64,000 nucleotides of DNA from Oceanobacillus jordanicus. Its GTDB lineage: Bacteria; Bacillota; Bacilli; Bacillales; Amphibacillaceae. The notes under the pieces were generated by a model that saw only the letters and a program-made list of their open reading frames with translations, was not told the DNA's origin and made no database searches. Of this stretch, positions 46,056 through 55,737 are shown piece after piece (position 1 is the stretch's first letter; the number at the start of each line of letters is the position of its first letter). Location of the stretch: NCBI RefSeq assembly GCF_022095695.1, contig NZ_JAIFZM010000001.1:390681-454680 (forward strand), given 5' to 3'. The position numbers were made by a program, and so were the translations under genes.

Positions 46056-46913
46056 ATGCCATTAGTATCAATGAAGGAAATGCTTGAACAAGGAAAATCC
46101 AATGGTTATGCAGTTGGACAGTTCAACATTAATAACTTGGAATATATCCAAGCAATCCTTAAAGCAGCTGAAGAAGAAAAATCACCAGTAATTCTTGGCG
46201 TATCTGAGGGTGCTGGAAGATATATGGGTGGATTTAAAGTCGTTGTAACAATGGTAAAAGCTTTGATGGAAGAATATAAAACAACAGTACCTGTTGCTAT
46301 TCATCTTGACCATGGTTCAAGCTTTGAAAAATGTGCTGAAGCAATCCATGCTGGTTTCACATCAGTTATGATTGATGCATCTCACGGCCCACTAGAAGAA
46401 AATATTGCAGTTACTTCTAAAGTAGTAGAACTTGCACATATCCATGGTGTTTCTGTTGAAGCCGAATTGGGAACAGTTGGTGGACAAGAAGATGACGTTA
46501 TCGCAGAAGGCGTTATTTACGCTGACCCGAAAGAATGTCTGAAGCTTGTTAACGAAACAGGAATTGATTGCTTGGCACCTGCACTTGGTTCTGTACACGG
46601 ACCTTATAAAGGTGAGCCTAACCTAGGCTTTGCTGAAATGGAAGAAATCTCTAAGACAATTGAATTGCCACTTGTACTTCATGGTGGAACTGGTATCCCA
46701 ACGAAAGATATCCAGCGTTCTATTTCTTACGGAACAGCTAAAGTAAATGTAAACACAGAAAACCAAATTGCACAGGCACAAGCTGTTCGCAAAGTACTTG
46801 CTGAACAACCGGATCAGTATGACCCTCGTAAGTATCTTGGACCTGGTTCTGAAGCTATTAAGCAAACAGTAATTGGCAAAATGCGTGAGTTTGGTTCTTC
46901 TAACCAAGCGTAA
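46056..46913 (+). CDS. fbaA: Class II fructose-bisphosphate aldolase
   Basis: This 285-residue zinc-dependent aldolase splits fructose 1,6-bisphosphate in glycolysis. Family marks are [16 protein letters not shown] (catalytic Asp and zinc His), [31 protein letters not shown], and [10 protein letters not shown] with the last zinc ligand. GAGGAGG precedes the ATG. It is followed 47 bp later by the transaldolase gene, the B. subtilis order. Confidence 0.96.
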   Translation: MPLVSMKEMLEQGKSNGYAVGQFNINNLEYIQAILKAAEEEKSPVILGVSEGAGRYMGGFKVVVTMVKALMEEYKTTVPVAIHLDHGSSFEKCAEAIHAGFTSVMIDASHGPLEENIAVTSKVVELAHIHGVSVEAELGTVGGQEDDVIAEGVIYADPKECLKLVNETGIDCLAPALGSVHGPYKGEPNLGFAEMEEISKTIELPLVLHGGTGIPTKDIQRSISYGTAKVNVNTENQIAQAQAVRKVLAEQPDQYDPRKYLGPGSEAIKQTVIGKMREFGSSNQA

Positions 46914-46960
46914 AAAGTTAAACTGAAATCCTAGTATGGGGAGAATGGAGGCGACTGAAA

Positions 46961-47599
46961 GTGAAATTTTTTATTGATACAGCCAACATTGAAGAAATAC
47001 GCTCAGCTAACGCACTTGGTATCTTGGCTGGTGTTACCACCAATCCAAGCCTAGTAGCGAAAGAGGGAATTTCTTTTCATGACAGACTTGGTGAAATTAC
47101 AGAAGAAGTTTCAGGTTCGGTTAGCGCAGAAGTAATTGCTGAAGATGCAGAAGGAATGATTCAAGAAGGTAAGGAACTTGCAGCAATAGCCCCGAATATC
47201 ACGGTGAAAATTCCGATGACACTAGAAGGTCTTAAAGCGGTTAAAGCTTTAAGTGATCTTAATATCAAAACGAATGTTACCTTGATCTTTAACGCAAACC
47301 AAGCGTTATTAGCAGCGAGAGCTGGCGCATCTTATGTTTCGCCATTTCTTGGACGCCTAGATGATATTGGGCATGATGGAATGAATTTGATTGCGACCAT
47401 TGCAGAAATCTTTGACCGTCATGATATCCCATCAGAAATTATTGCTGCCTCCATTCGTCACCCATTACATGTGATTGATGCAGCGTTAAATGGAGCGCAT
47501 ATTGCAACGATTCCCTATAACGTATTAGAAAAGCTTGTCAAACATCCATTGACTGACCAAGGCATTGAGAAGTTTCTGACAGACTGGAATAAAAATTAA
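46961..47599 (+). CDS. tal: Transaldolase (short, FSA-like type)
   Basis: This 212-residue protein belongs to the small transaldolase/fructose-6-phosphate aldolase group, like B. subtilis YwjH. It opens [19 protein letters not shown] and has the Schiff-base lysine in [30 protein letters not shown] and the C-terminal [19 protein letters not shown] follow. A GTG start lies after GGAGGCGAC. It probably works in the non-oxidative pentose phosphate pathway. Confidence 0.93.
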   Translation: MKFFIDTANIEEIRSANALGILAGVTTNPSLVAKEGISFHDRLGEITEEVSGSVSAEVIAEDAEGMIQEGKELAAIAPNITVKIPMTLEGLKAVKALSDLNIKTNVTLIFNANQALLAARAGASYVSPFLGRLDDIGHDGMNLIATIAEIFDRHDIPSEIIAASIRHPLHVIDAALNGAHIATIPYNVLEKLVKHPLTDQGIEKFLTDWNKN

Positions 47600-47671
47600 T
47601 TGCATAAAATTGGTAACTAGTGCACAATCTAAAAAAGCAATATAACGTGTAACTTTAAACCAGCAAATCCA

Positions 47672-47770
47672 AAGTCCTTCTAAAAATGTGTATTACAACT
47701 CTTGTAGGAAAGTCGTCTAATCCGATTTCTTTAACTGCAGCTGTTTATCCTTTCATTTTTAGAGGGACTT
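47672..47770. other. Long inverted repeat in the tal–murA gap
   Basis: AAGTCCTTCTAAAAATG (47672–47688) and CATTTTTAGAGGGACTT (47754–47770) pair at 16 of 17 positions across a 65-base loop. It lies just before R1 copy 2. There is no T run and no open frame. It may be the remains of a mobile element or part of a folded leader of murA. Confidence 0.55.
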
Positions 47771-47777
47771 CTTGTTA

Positions 47778-47891
47778 CACATTAGGAAAGTTATAAATTT
47801 AGCTGGAAGCAAATTCGACGTAGTAAAAATCTGGGAGTTCTAAGTATAAGATAAACGTAGACCCGCTCTGAAATGAGCGCGTAGTTTTTCT
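47778..47891 (+). repeat. Dispersed structured repeat R1, copy 2
   Basis: This 114-bp copy keeps CACATTAGGAAAGT, TTTAGCTGGAAGCAA, GACGTAGT, AAGTATAAG and the T-ending hairpin. Its hairpin arms (CGCTC with GAGCG) differ from the other copies but still pair. It ends 54 bp before murA. Confidence 0.72.
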
Positions 47892-47945
47892 AACTATACT
47901 GGTACTCGTACGTCCTGTACGTCAAAAAAGCGGGGTTTTTTTATC

Positions 47946-49232
47946 ATGCAGAAAATGTTAGTAGAAGGTGGCCATCTATTAAATGGTCAAGTACGTATTA
48001 GTGGAGCAAAGAACAGCGCAGTAGCATTGCTGCCAGCAGCAATCCTTGCTGACTCAGAGGTTACCATTGAAGGATTACCGGAAATTTCGGATGTCTACAC
48101 ATTAGGTGATTTACTTGAGGAGATCGGTGGGTCGGTTTCTTGGGACGGGCAAACAGTTCATATTAATCCAGAAAATATGATGGCCATGCCATTGCCAAAC
48201 GGAAAAGTGAAAAAGCTAAGAGCCTCCTATTACTTTATGGGTGCGATGCTTGGTAAATTTAAAAAAGCAGTTATCGGCCTTCCTGGCGGCTGTTTCCTTG
48301 GCCCACGTCCGATCGACCAGCATATTAAAGGATTTGAAGCGCTTGGGGCTAAAGTAACCAATGAACAGGGTGCAATTTACTTGCGTGCTGACGAATTACG
48401 GGGAGCAAGAATTTACCTCGATGTCGTAAGTGTTGGAGCTACCATTAATATTATGCTTGCGGCAGTTAAGGCTAAAGGTAGAACAGTTATTGAAAATGCC
48501 GCCAAAGAACCTGAAATTATTGATGTTGCAACACTACTCACTAGTATGGGTGCGCAAATCAAAGGTGTAGGAACGGACGTGATTCGAATTGAAGGGGTCT
48601 CTGAGTTGAAAGGCTGCAAACATACAATAATTCCTGACCGTATCGAAGCTGGAACCTATGCTATTGCTGCAGCAGCTCAAGGGAAAGAGGTTATCATTGA
48701 TAATGTCATTCCACAGCATCTCGAGTCACTGCTTGCCAAGCTGAGAGAAATGGGTGTCACAGTAGAAGAAAATGATGAGCAGCTATTTATTGCGCCTAGA
48801 AATCCTTTGAAAAGTGTTGATATTAAAACGTTGGTTTACCCAGGTTTTCCAACAGATCTGCAACAGCCGTTTACTTCTTTGTTGACCAAAGCAATGAATA
48901 CCGGTGTGGTGACGGATACGATTTACTCGGCTCGCTTAAAGCATGTTGATGAACTCAGACGTATGAATGCCGCCATTAAAGTAGAGGGCGGGTCTGCCAT
49001 TGTATCTGGCCCGGTACAATTGGAAGGAGCGAGAGTAAAAGCTTCTGATTTACGAGCAGGAGCAGCTCTTATCATAGCAGGGCTTATGGCTAATGGAATC
49101 ACCGAAATTACGGGACTAGAGCATATAGATAGAGGATACGATCATTTCACAGAAAAGCTTACCCAGCTTGGAGCCAAGGTATGGCGAGAGGAAATGACCG
49201 AGCAAGAAATTATTCAATTCCAGAATTCTTAG
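47946..49232 (+). CDS. murA: UDP-N-acetylglucosamine 1-carboxyvinyltransferase (MurA2/MurZ type)
   Basis: This 428-residue enzyme does the first committed step of peptidoglycan synthesis. It has the start [25 protein letters not shown] and the PEP-binding cysteine in [16 protein letters not shown], the residue hit by fosfomycin. [19 protein letters not shown] and the C-terminal [16 protein letters not shown] complete the family pattern. Its neighbours point to the MurAB paralogue of B. subtilis. The ribosome-binding site is weak (GCGGGG before T residues), unusual for an essential-pathway gene. A structured repeat lies upstream. Confidence 0.93.
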   Translation: MQKMLVEGGHLLNGQVRISGAKNSAVALLPAAILADSEVTIEGLPEISDVYTLGDLLEEIGGSVSWDGQTVHINPENMMAMPLPNGKVKKLRASYYFMGAMLGKFKKAVIGLPGGCFLGPRPIDQHIKGFEALGAKVTNEQGAIYLRADELRGARIYLDVVSVGATINIMLAAVKAKGRTVIENAAKEPEIIDVATLLTSMGAQIKGVGTDVIRIEGVSELKGCKHTIIPDRIEAGTYAIAAAAQGKEVIIDNVIPQHLESLLAKLREMGVTVEENDEQLFIAPRNPLKSVDIKTLVYPGFPTDLQQPFTSLLTKAMNTGVVTDTIYSARLKHVDELRRMNAAIKVEGGSAIVSGPVQLEGARVKASDLRAGAALIIAGLMANGITEITGLEHIDRGYDHFTEKLTQLGAKVWREEMTEQEIIQFQNS

Positions 49233-49239
49233 AATAATG

Positions 49240-49276
49240 TTAGAAAGAGGGCCTTTCTTAACAGCCCTCTTTCTAA
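49240..49276 (+). terminator. Terminator-like hairpin after murA
   Basis: TTAGAAAGAGGGC pairs perfectly with GCCCTCTTTCTAA, 13 bp. The T residues lie within the 3' arm and not after it. Confidence 0.65.
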
Positions 49277-49346
49277 ACAAGGATTTTGGTGTAGGGATGA
49301 TGGTAAGAAGAATAACGTTATAGAGAATAATACTGGAATCTAATTT

Positions 49347-49484
49347 GCTATAATGGTTAGATGAAAGTAGACGATGCAGCAATACGCCTTGTAATCAAAG
49401 GATAAGGTGTATTTTTGCTATCTAATGGGTAAACTATCTTTAGTATATAATAAGAGGAAGCCATACCATCTCGGCTTCCTTTTC
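49347..49484 (+). ncRNA. Candidate small RNA or rho leader
   Basis: TTGCTATAAT (49345–49354) is an extended -10 promoter. About 25 bp later AATACGCCTT pairs with AAGGTGTATT (49381–49413, T run after), and GGAAGCC pairs with GGCTTCC with TTTT at 49456–49484. A short transcript with two terminator-type hairpins would fit. It could be a separate RNA or an attenuated leader of rho, which starts 260 bp downstream. The sequence from 49485 to 49744 shows no further element. Confidence 0.4.
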
Positions 49485-49744
49485 TATTAAATTAATAAAT
49501 CCTAAAAAATAGAGTTGAATAATAGTATTCAAAAGAGTAATATGGAATATGCTTAATACAGATTAAGGATATGATCTTCAAATCCAACTACAGTAACTTC
49601 TTCATTTCTACGAAGCTAGACCTTCCAACTAAAGAAGTGTGCAATTCTCAATTTTAAATATAACTGTACAGAAGGCCTTTCGCTGTGCAAAGCAATTATT
49701 TAATTATTATTTTTATTTTAAAAACAAATAGGCGTGGTGATCTT

Positions 49745-51025
49745 ATGGCAGCATTAACAATCTCTCATTTGGAAACATTAAAATTAAAAGAAATCTATAA
49801 CTTAGCGAGAGAATACAAAGTATCCTATTATGCAAAGCTAACCAAAAAAGAATTGATATTTTCAATCTTAAAGGCGCAGGCTGAAAAGGATGGCTATTTA
49901 TTTATGGATGGCGTGTTAGAAATTATTCCTTCAGAAGGATTTGGTTTTTTACGTCCAATAAATTATTCTCCGAGCGCAGAGGACATTTACATATCTGCAT
50001 CGCAAATTCGTAGATTTGATTTGCGGAATGGTGATAAAGTATCAGGAAAAGTTAGACCACCGAAGGAAAATGAACGTTACTATGGTTTGTTACACGTAGA
50101 CGCAGTAAATGGGGAAGATCCTGAAACAGCAAAAGAGCGTGTTCACTTCCCAGCATTGACGGCATTGTACCCAGACCGTTTTATGAAATTGGAGAATCCA
50201 ACGAGTCGACTCTCCACACGTATCATTGATTTAATGACCCCAGTTGGGTTTGGACAAAGGGGACTTATTGTAGCTCCACCAAAGGCAGGTAAAACAGTAC
50301 TGTTAAAAGAGATTGCCAACAGTATTTCAAAGAACCATCCTGAAGCGAAGCTTATTATTTTACTTGTAGATGAACGACCAGAGGAAGTAACGGATATTGA
50401 GCGTTCTGTACATCCTGATGTTGATGTAGTAAGTTCAACATTTGATGAAGTACCAGAAAGCCACATAAAGGTCTCTGAGCTTGTTCTAGAAAGAGCAATG
50501 CGCCTTGTAGAGCATAAGCGGGACGTTATTATTTTGATGGATAGTATTACAAGACTTGCAAGAGCCTATAACCTTGTTATTCCTCCAAGTGGACGTACAT
50601 TATCCGGTGGTATTGACCCTGCTGCCTTCCATCGACCAAAACGGTTCTTCGGGGCAGCTCGTAATATTGAAGAGGGTGGAAGCTTTACCATTCTGGCAAC
50701 AGCGTTAGTGGACACGGGTTCAAGAATGGATGATGTCATTTATGAGGAATTCAAGGGTACCGGGAACATGGAACTTCACCTTGACCGCAACCTTGCACAA
50801 CGCCGTATTTTCCCTGCCATCGATATTCTTCGCTCAGGCACAAGGAAAGAAGAGCTGCTAGTCGATAAAGCTCATTTAGATAAGATTTGGGCCATTCGTA
50901 AAACAATGCAGGATTCCAACGAATTTCTTGAACGCTTCCTAAGAAGATTGAAAGCATCGGAAAATAACGAGGAATTCTTTAAGCAAATGGATGAAGAGAT
51001 GAAGCGTAAGGGAACGAAAAGGTAG
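49745..51025 (+). CDS. rho: Transcription termination factor Rho
   Basis: This 426-residue hexameric RNA helicase ends untranslated transcripts. The N-terminal Rho domain (ISHLETLKLKEIYNLAREY) leads into the RNA-binding cold-shock fold (GVLEIIPSEGFGFLRP). The ATPase core has the Walker A motif VAPPKAGKTVLLKEIA, Walker B ILLVDERPEEVTD, and the Q- and R-loop regions (DSITRLARAYN, then GGIDPAAFHRPKRFFGAARN split across them). The ATG at 49745 gives a length like B. subtilis Rho (427). The earlier in-frame codons are hydrophobic and lack a site. Confidence 0.96.
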   Translation: MAALTISHLETLKLKEIYNLAREYKVSYYAKLTKKELIFSILKAQAEKDGYLFMDGVLEIIPSEGFGFLRPINYSPSAEDIYISASQIRRFDLRNGDKVSGKVRPPKENERYYGLLHVDAVNGEDPETAKERVHFPALTALYPDRFMKLENPTSRLSTRIIDLMTPVGFGQRGLIVAPPKAGKTVLLKEIANSISKNHPEAKLIILLVDERPEEVTDIERSVHPDVDVVSSTFDEVPESHIKVSELVLERAMRLVEHKRDVIILMDSITRLARAYNLVIPPSGRTLSGGIDPAAFHRPKRFFGAARNIEEGGSFTILATALVDTGSRMDDVIYEEFKGTGNMELHLDRNLAQRRIFPAIDILRSGTRKEELLVDKAHLDKIWAIRKTMQDSNEFLERFLRRLKASENNEEFFKQMDEEMKRKGTKR

Positions 51026-51066
51026 TTATCCCCTTAGGTTGGAAATAAATTTTTAGTTGCTCACTA

Positions 51067-51095
51067 TTGCAATCAAATACCCTGACTGTTATAAT
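51067..51095 (+). promoter_or_regulatory. rpmE2 promoter
   Basis: TTGCAA (51067–51072), 17 bp, TATAAT (51090–51095), about 95 bp before the L31 gene. No clear Zur box was identified. Confidence 0.65.
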
Positions 51096-51188
51096 CTTTT
51101 TATGTGAGTTTTGATAAGGTATTGCACCTATGACGGCTCTTACAATAACTCTGTTTCGAAGGATCCAGGGCAAAAAGGAGTGGAAGAA

Positions 51189-51434
51189 ATGAAAAAGGAT
51201 ATTCATCCAGAATACAGAAAAGTAGTATTTCTTGATACTAGTTCAGATTTTAAATTCTTGAGTGGTTCAACACAAAGCTCAGAAGAAACAATCGAATGGG
51301 AAGATGGTAACACATACCCATTGATCCGTGTTGAGATTAGTTCAGACTCTCATCCTTTCTACACTGGTAAACAGAAAGCTGACAAAGTCGGCGGACGTGT
51401 AGACCGATTCAAGAAAAAATATAATATGAATTAA
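51189..51434 (+). CDS. rpmE2: 50S ribosomal protein L31 type B
   Basis: This 81-residue ribosomal protein has [20 protein letters not shown] and [11 protein letters not shown]. It contains no cysteine at all, so it is the zinc-free type B form. In B. subtilis the slot next to rho holds the zinc-binding L31 (rpmE), while the type B gene (ytiA) lies elsewhere under Zur control. The ATG at 51189 follows AAAGGAG. Confidence 0.94.
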   Translation: MKKDIHPEYRKVVFLDTSSDFKFLSGSTQSSEETIEWEDGNTYPLIRVEISSDSHPFYTGKQKADKVGGRVDRFKKKYNMN

Positions 51435-51488
51435 AATGTGGAATGAAAAGCCTGTTCTTCAAACAGGACAGGCACACATTCTATTCAG

Positions 51489-51527
51489 GAAAACAGGCAA
51501 ATCGTCTATAAATTTGCCTGTTTTTTT
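51489..51527 (+). terminator. Terminator of rpmE2
   Basis: AAAACAGGCAAAT pairs with ATTTGCCTG, followed by seven T. A smaller CCTGTT/AACAGG hairpin lies before it. Confidence 0.9.
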
Positions 51528-51570
51528 ACTTTTATATATACATAACAATTTGGAAAGGAGCGCGTCGCTC

Positions 51571-52191
51571 ATGTACGTGATGAAACAAAGTGGTTGGGTT
51601 GAAGTAATCTGTGGGAGTATGTTTTCTGGAAAGTCGGAAGAACTGATTAGAAGAGTTCGCCGTGCTACCTATGCTAATCTTACAGTGCGTGTATTTAAAC
51701 CCGCCATCGACAACCGGTATGATAAGGAATCCGTTGTCTCCCATAATGGGACATCGATTATTGCCCGTCCTGTAAAAAGCTCGGATGAAATGTTGCAATT
51801 TGTGGATAAGCGAGTGGACATTATTGGGATTGATGAAGTACAGTTCTTTGATGAAAATGTCGTGGAAGTAGTAGAAGAACTTGCTAATCAAGGGATTCGG
51901 GTGGTTGTAGCTGGATTGGACACGGATTTCCGTGGTGAACCATTCGGACCGATGCCGAAGTTAATGGCACTAAGCGAATCGGTTACCAAATTAAACGCTA
52001 TTTGCCCGGTTTGTGGATCACCTGCAAGCCGTACCCAACGCCTAATTAATGACAACCCTGCATCCTACGATGACCCCATCATACTTGTCGGTGCATCAGA
52101 ATCGTATGAGCCGCGCTGCCGTCACCATCATGAGGTGCCAAATAAGCCGAAAAATCAAATTCTATCCGGGTTATCCAACCAATTAAAATAA
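51571..52191 (+). CDS. tdk: Thymidine kinase
   Basis: This 206-residue salvage enzyme phosphorylates thymidine. It has the P-loop [17 protein letters not shown], the Walker B region [10 protein letters not shown], the lasso region and a zinc site (CPVCGS and a C-terminal RCRHHHE). I chose the ATG at 51571, ten bases after GGAAAGGAG; the longer frame starts inside the terminator of rpmE2. Order rho–L31–tdk–prfA matches B. subtilis. Confidence 0.95.
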   Translation: MYVMKQSGWVEVICGSMFSGKSEELIRRVRRATYANLTVRVFKPAIDNRYDKESVVSHNGTSIIARPVKSSDEMLQFVDKRVDIIGIDEVQFFDENVVEVVEELANQGIRVVVAGLDTDFRGEPFGPMPKLMALSESVTKLNAICPVCGSPASRTQRLINDNPASYDDPIILVGASESYEPRCRHHHEVPNKPKNQILSGLSNQLK

Positions 52192-52217
52192 AAGCGCCTA
52201 GGTAGGCGCTTTTATTT
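52187..52217. terminator. Terminator of tdk
   Basis: AATAAAAGCGCCTA and TAGGCGCTTTTATT form a perfect 14-bp stem with a 2-base loop. The A and T tracts make it usable in both directions. Confidence 0.85.
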
Positions 52218-52240
52218 ATGGTAAGAGTGTGAGCGATTTC

Positions 52241-52331
52241 AATGGGCCTGGAGTATCCTGGTCACGCCGGCATTGCCCCAAGACGGGTCGTTCTTAGTCG
52301 TCCTTCCTTAATACAGGCGTTCTGCGCTTTT
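52241..52331 (-). repeat. Repeat R3, inverted partial copy
   Basis: Read on the minus strand it starts AAAAGCGCAGAACGCC, runs through GGAAGGACGACTAAGAACGA and ends near GGCGTGACCAGGATACTCCA. This matches the start and middle of the long copy at 42474 but lacks its 102-bp end. Confidence 0.72.
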
Positions 52332-52400
52332 GAATATAATTTTGACCTTCTTACATGAGTATACTATAATTATACTGTTAATCTGAAAGAGGTGACCGTG

Positions 52401-53471
52401 ATGTTAGATCGTTTACAAACATTAGAAAACCGTTACGATAAATTAAATGAAATGTTAAGTGATCCTGAAATCATAAATGATACGACAAAGTTACGTGAGT
52501 ATTCCAAGGAACAATCTGGACTGGAGGATGTGGTCCAGGCATACCGCGAGTACAAGGATACTACTTCTCAGCTTCAGGATGCGAAAGAAATGCTGGACGA
52601 TAATCTTGATAGCGATATGTATGAAATGGTGAAGATGGAAATTTCAGAATTGCAGGAGTCCAAGGTAGAGTTAGAAGAGAAGATGAGAATTCTCTTACTC
52701 CCTAAGGACCCGAATGATGATAAGAACGTGTTCATGGAGATCCGCGGTGCTGCAGGTGGAGATGAGGCAGCCTTGTTTGCAGGAGATCTTTATAAAATGT
52801 ATACACGCTATGCAGAGCAATATGGTTGGAAGACTGAAATCATGGAAGCCAGCACAACAGGTGTTGGGGGATACAAAGAAATTATTTTCATGATAAATGG
52901 AAATGGGGCATACTCCAAGCTGAAGTTTGAGAATGGTGCACATCGTGTACAACGTGTTCCAGAAACGGAATCTGGTGGCCGTATTCATACTTCTACTGCT
53001 ACGGTTGCTGTTCTTCCTGAAGCGGAAGAAGTGGAAATAGATATCAATGAAAAAGATATTCGTGTCGATACCTTCGCTTCAAGCGGACCTGGTGGACAAA
53101 GTGTTAACACTACCATGTCAGCAGTACGACTAACTCACGTACCAACAGGGGTTGTCGTTTCTATCCAGGATGAAAAGTCGCAAATTAAGAACAAAGAAAA
53201 AGCGATGAAAGTGTTACGCGCACGAATTTATGATAAGTACCAACAGGAAGCCCAGGCAGAAATTGATGAGAACCGTAAATCAGCTGTCGGTACAGGCGAC
53301 CGCTCAGAACGTATTAGAACATATAATTTTCCACAAAATCGGGTTACGGACCATCGCATTGGTTTGACCATTCAAAAACTGGACCAGATCTTACAAGGAA
53401 AGCTGGATGAGTTTATCGATGCTCTATTGGTAGAAGAACAAACGAAGAAATTGGAACAAATCGGTGAATAG
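52401..53471 (+). CDS. prfA: Peptide chain release factor 1
   Basis: This 356-residue factor releases peptides at UAA and UAG codons. It carries the GGQ motif in [18 protein letters not shown], the [16 protein letters not shown] block (as [18 protein letters not shown]), and the anticodon-like loop region preceding VQRVPETES. The ATG at 52401 follows AAAGAGGTGACC. prmC begins two bases after its stop and methylates the GGQ glutamine. Confidence 0.97.
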   Translation: MLDRLQTLENRYDKLNEMLSDPEIINDTTKLREYSKEQSGLEDVVQAYREYKDTTSQLQDAKEMLDDNLDSDMYEMVKMEISELQESKVELEEKMRILLLPKDPNDDKNVFMEIRGAAGGDEAALFAGDLYKMYTRYAEQYGWKTEIMEASTTGVGGYKEIIFMINGNGAYSKLKFENGAHRVQRVPETESGGRIHTSTATVAVLPEAEEVEIDINEKDIRVDTFASSGPGGQSVNTTMSAVRLTHVPTGVVVSIQDEKSQIKNKEKAMKVLRARIYDKYQQEAQAEIDENRKSAVGTGDRSERIRTYNFPQNRVTDHRIGLTIQKLDQILQGKLDEFIDALLVEEQTKKLEQIGE

Positions 53472-53472
53472 C

Positions 53473-54324
53473 ATGCATAACAGAAAACAATACGAAGTCC
53501 TCAAATGGGCTTCTCTTTTTTTGGAAGAGCACCAACGCGAGGCGAGAGTAGCGCAATTACTTTTGCAGCATCATTTAGGTAAAGGGAGCGCACAGTTTTA
53601 TGCAGATATGCAAGAGACTGTTCCTGAAGCACTTATAGAACGTTATGCAAAGGATATAGAGGAGCATGCCCATACTGGGGTTCCCATCCAACATTTGATT
53701 GGGAAGGAGTCCTTCTATGGCAGGGACTTTAATGTTAATGCTAATGTGTTAATCCCACGTATGGAAACAGAAGAACTAGTCCAGCATGTACTTCATTCTG
53801 TATCCACAGACGCTCCTCTTAACATTGTGGATGTAGGTACAGGAAGTGGAATTATTGCCATTACGCTCGCTTTAGAATTGCCGAATGCGACGGTTTATGC
53901 GACAGACCTATCTCATGAAGCATTAGCAGTCGCTCAGCATAATGCAACGCAGCTTGGAGCTGAAGTGACTTTTTCACAGGGGAATTTTCTGCAGCCTCTA
54001 CAGGATGCGAATGTGGTCGTAGATGTTCTAGTCTCGAATCCTCCTTATATCGCAAGATCAGAAGCAACTACTTTATCGGATACGGTGAAAAACTTTGACC
54101 CGGAGTTAGCGCTGTATGCAGAGGAAGAAGGACTCGCGGCATATAGAGAGATCGTTAAACAGGCAAAGGGCGTGTTAAAGCATGAAGGAATGATGGCAGT
54201 GGAAATTGGCCATTCACAGGCAGATGCTGTAACGGCTCTAATCAAACAGGAATTTCCTTCTTATCAAGTGAGAACCGTCAAAGATATAAACGGAAAGGAC
54301 CGTATTATATCAACAGCCCTCTAA
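53473..54324 (+). CDS. prmC: Release factor glutamine methyltransferase PrmC
   Basis: This 283-residue SAM-dependent enzyme methylates the glutamine of GGQ in release factors. It has the SAM motif IVDVGTGSGIIAITLALE and the catalytic NPPY in LVSNPPYIARSE, with the N-terminal helical domain (HNRKQYEVLKWASLFLEEH). GGTGAA serves as its site in the end of prfA. The operon ends in a terminator that overlaps the stop codon. Confidence 0.95.
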   Translation: MHNRKQYEVLKWASLFLEEHQREARVAQLLLQHHLGKGSAQFYADMQETVPEALIERYAKDIEEHAHTGVPIQHLIGKESFYGRDFNVNANVLIPRMETEELVQHVLHSVSTDAPLNIVDVGTGSGIIAITLALELPNATVYATDLSHEALAVAQHNATQLGAEVTFSQGNFLQPLQDANVVVDVLVSNPPYIARSEATTLSDTVKNFDPELALYAEEEGLAAYREIVKQAKGVLKHEGMMAVEIGHSQADAVTALIKQEFPSYQVRTVKDINGKDRIISTAL

Positions 54325-54340
54325 AAGTGGGCTGTTTTTT
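54312..54340 (+). terminator. Terminator of prfA–prmC
   Basis: AACAGCCC pairs with GGGCTGTT, followed by T residues. Its 5' arm lies within the last codons of prmC. Confidence 0.88.
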
Positions 54341-54351
54341 GTGTTTTTATG

Positions 54352-54500
54352 AATGACGTGCATATTGAGAAAAAACCGAGTGGAAGTGTCTGTCATAGAC
54401 GTAATGACGGACATGTAGAGGAGAAAATGGAGTAGAACTGTCGGTCATGGAGTGAATGACGTACTTATAGAGAAGAAAATCGAGCTGAACTGCACGTCAT
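54352..54500. repeat. 51-bp tandem repeat array before spoIIR
   Basis: Three degenerate units start at 54352, 54403 and 54455 with AATGACG. Each has an imperfect inverted repeat, for example ATGACGGACA with TGTCGGTCAT in the second. No gene is seen. Confidence 0.75.
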
Positions 54501-54585
54501 CCCCACCAACTACTTCCAATGCATATAATAAAAACGAGATCTATCACTCTATCATTCTATTTTCAAAAACAAATTCAGTTTACTA

Positions 54586-54615
54586 GTTTAAAATCTTCTT
54601 GGCCTGCCCATACTG
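54586..54615 (+). promoter_or_regulatory. Sigma-F/sigma-G type promoter of spoIIR
   Basis: GTTTA (54586–54590), 18 bp, CATACTG (54609–54615), about 32 bp before the start codon. It is the same pattern as before pbpG. spoIIR is transcribed by sigma F in B. subtilis. Confidence 0.6.
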
Positions 54616-54646
54616 TTGCTAGTACCCACAGTTGGAAGGAGATTGA

Positions 54647-55255
54647 ATGATGAAGAAACTAGTACTTATCGTCTTTATATTTATTTTATTACTTATAACG
54701 TTTCCTTTAATAGGAATGAGTCAGCTTGAAGAAAAACAGGGTGGAACAGATTATCAGGTTATTCCAGATGAGGCAATCAGGTTAAGGATTTTGGCTAATA
54801 GTGATAGTGATGCAGACCAAGAGCTAAAAAGAATGGTACGGGATGAAGTGAATGAAGTCATTACAGAGTGGGTAGCCGAAATAACGGATATTGAGGAAGC
54901 TCGTAAACTAATTGAAGCTCGAATCCCTGAAATAAATGAAATAGTAAAAGAAGTATTAAAGGGAGAAGGTTCTAGTGACTCCTTTAAAGTTGAATATGGT
55001 TCGGACATTACCTTTCCTGCCAAGCTATATGGAGATTATGTGTATCCAGCAGGAGAGTATGAGGCAGTGCTTATCACGATAGGTGAAGGGAAAGGCGATA
55101 ATTGGTGGTGTGTGTTATTTCCGCCCCTTTGTTTCCTTGATTTCTCAAATGGAACTACTGTAGCGGCAGAGGAAGATACGGAAGAGGAGCCTCAGGTGGC
55201 AGAGGAAAAAACAGAGGTAAAGTTTTTCCTTTTTGAATGGTTTGGTTGGTCATAA
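54647..55255 (+). CDS. spoIIR: Stage II sporulation protein R
   Basis: This 202-residue secreted signal protein is made in the forespore and triggers SpoIIGA to process pro-sigma E in the mother cell. An N-terminal signal anchor (KKLVLIVFIFILLLITFPLIG) precedes the family domain, with AIRLRILANSDSDADQELKR and the block YPAGEYEAVLITIGEGKGDNWWCVLFPPLCF (cut by position near 127–157). The C terminus is acidic and ends in a short aromatic stretch (FFLFEWFGWS). Two adjacent ATGs (54647 and 54650) lie after GGAAGGAG; either may be used. Confidence 0.94.
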   Translation: MMKKLVLIVFIFILLLITFPLIGMSQLEEKQGGTDYQVIPDEAIRLRILANSDSDADQELKRMVRDEVNEVITEWVAEITDIEEARKLIEARIPEINEIVKEVLKGEGSSDSFKVEYGSDITFPAKLYGDYVYPAGEYEAVLITIGEGKGDNWWCVLFPPLCFLDFSNGTTVAAEEDTEEEPQVAEEKTEVKFFLFEWFGWS

Positions 55256-55323
55256 TCGTTTCATTTCGGCATACATTAGAATAATATAACAGATTCTATT
55301 AAAAATAGTAGAGGTGATCGAGT

Positions 55324-55725
55324 ATGAATCTAATCCCAGCAAATCAAATGGATATGGAGAAGGTAGAGCAGTTTCTAGAAAAGAATGAGGGTATTAATAA
55401 AGCTAGTTTAGTAAGAGCAGGTTATGTTGTTGAGGTCGCCGGCGAAATCGTAGGGTGTTTTTCTCTAGAAACAATGGAAGAAGAAATTTACTGGTTAAAG
55501 CAATTATATATAAACCAAACGAACGCTTCCAAGCTTCCTGTTCTATTAGAGGCAATATTATCCTTAGCAAAGCAGCAACAGGCTAAAAGTGTTTATGTAC
55601 ACAGTCACCAACCAGTGGTGGATATTTTATTGGAAGCATTACAATTCCATCCACAGAAGGAAAAGATGTTCGTGGATAAGTACAAGAGAGATGAGGGGAA
55701 TTGGTGGTTATACCACGTTTCTTGA
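55324..55725 (+). CDS. ywlB: YwlB-like GNAT-type protein
   Basis: This 133-residue protein lies where B. subtilis has ywlB, a putative acetyltransferase. Its layout (VVEVAGEIVGCFSLETMEEE, IYWLKQLYINQTNASKLPVL, then QQAKSVYVHSHQPVVDILLE) fits the beta–alpha pattern of the GNAT fold. The usual acetyl-CoA loop (Q/RxxGxG/A) is not clear. Length is short for the family. AGAGGTGATCG precedes the ATG. The substrate is unknown. Confidence 0.75.
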   Translation: MNLIPANQMDMEKVEQFLEKNEGINKASLVRAGYVVEVAGEIVGCFSLETMEEEIYWLKQLYINQTNASKLPVLLEAILSLAKQQQAKSVYVHSHQPVVDILLEALQFHPQKEKMFVDKYKRDEGNWWLYHVS

Positions 55726-55737
55726 GTAATACAACAC

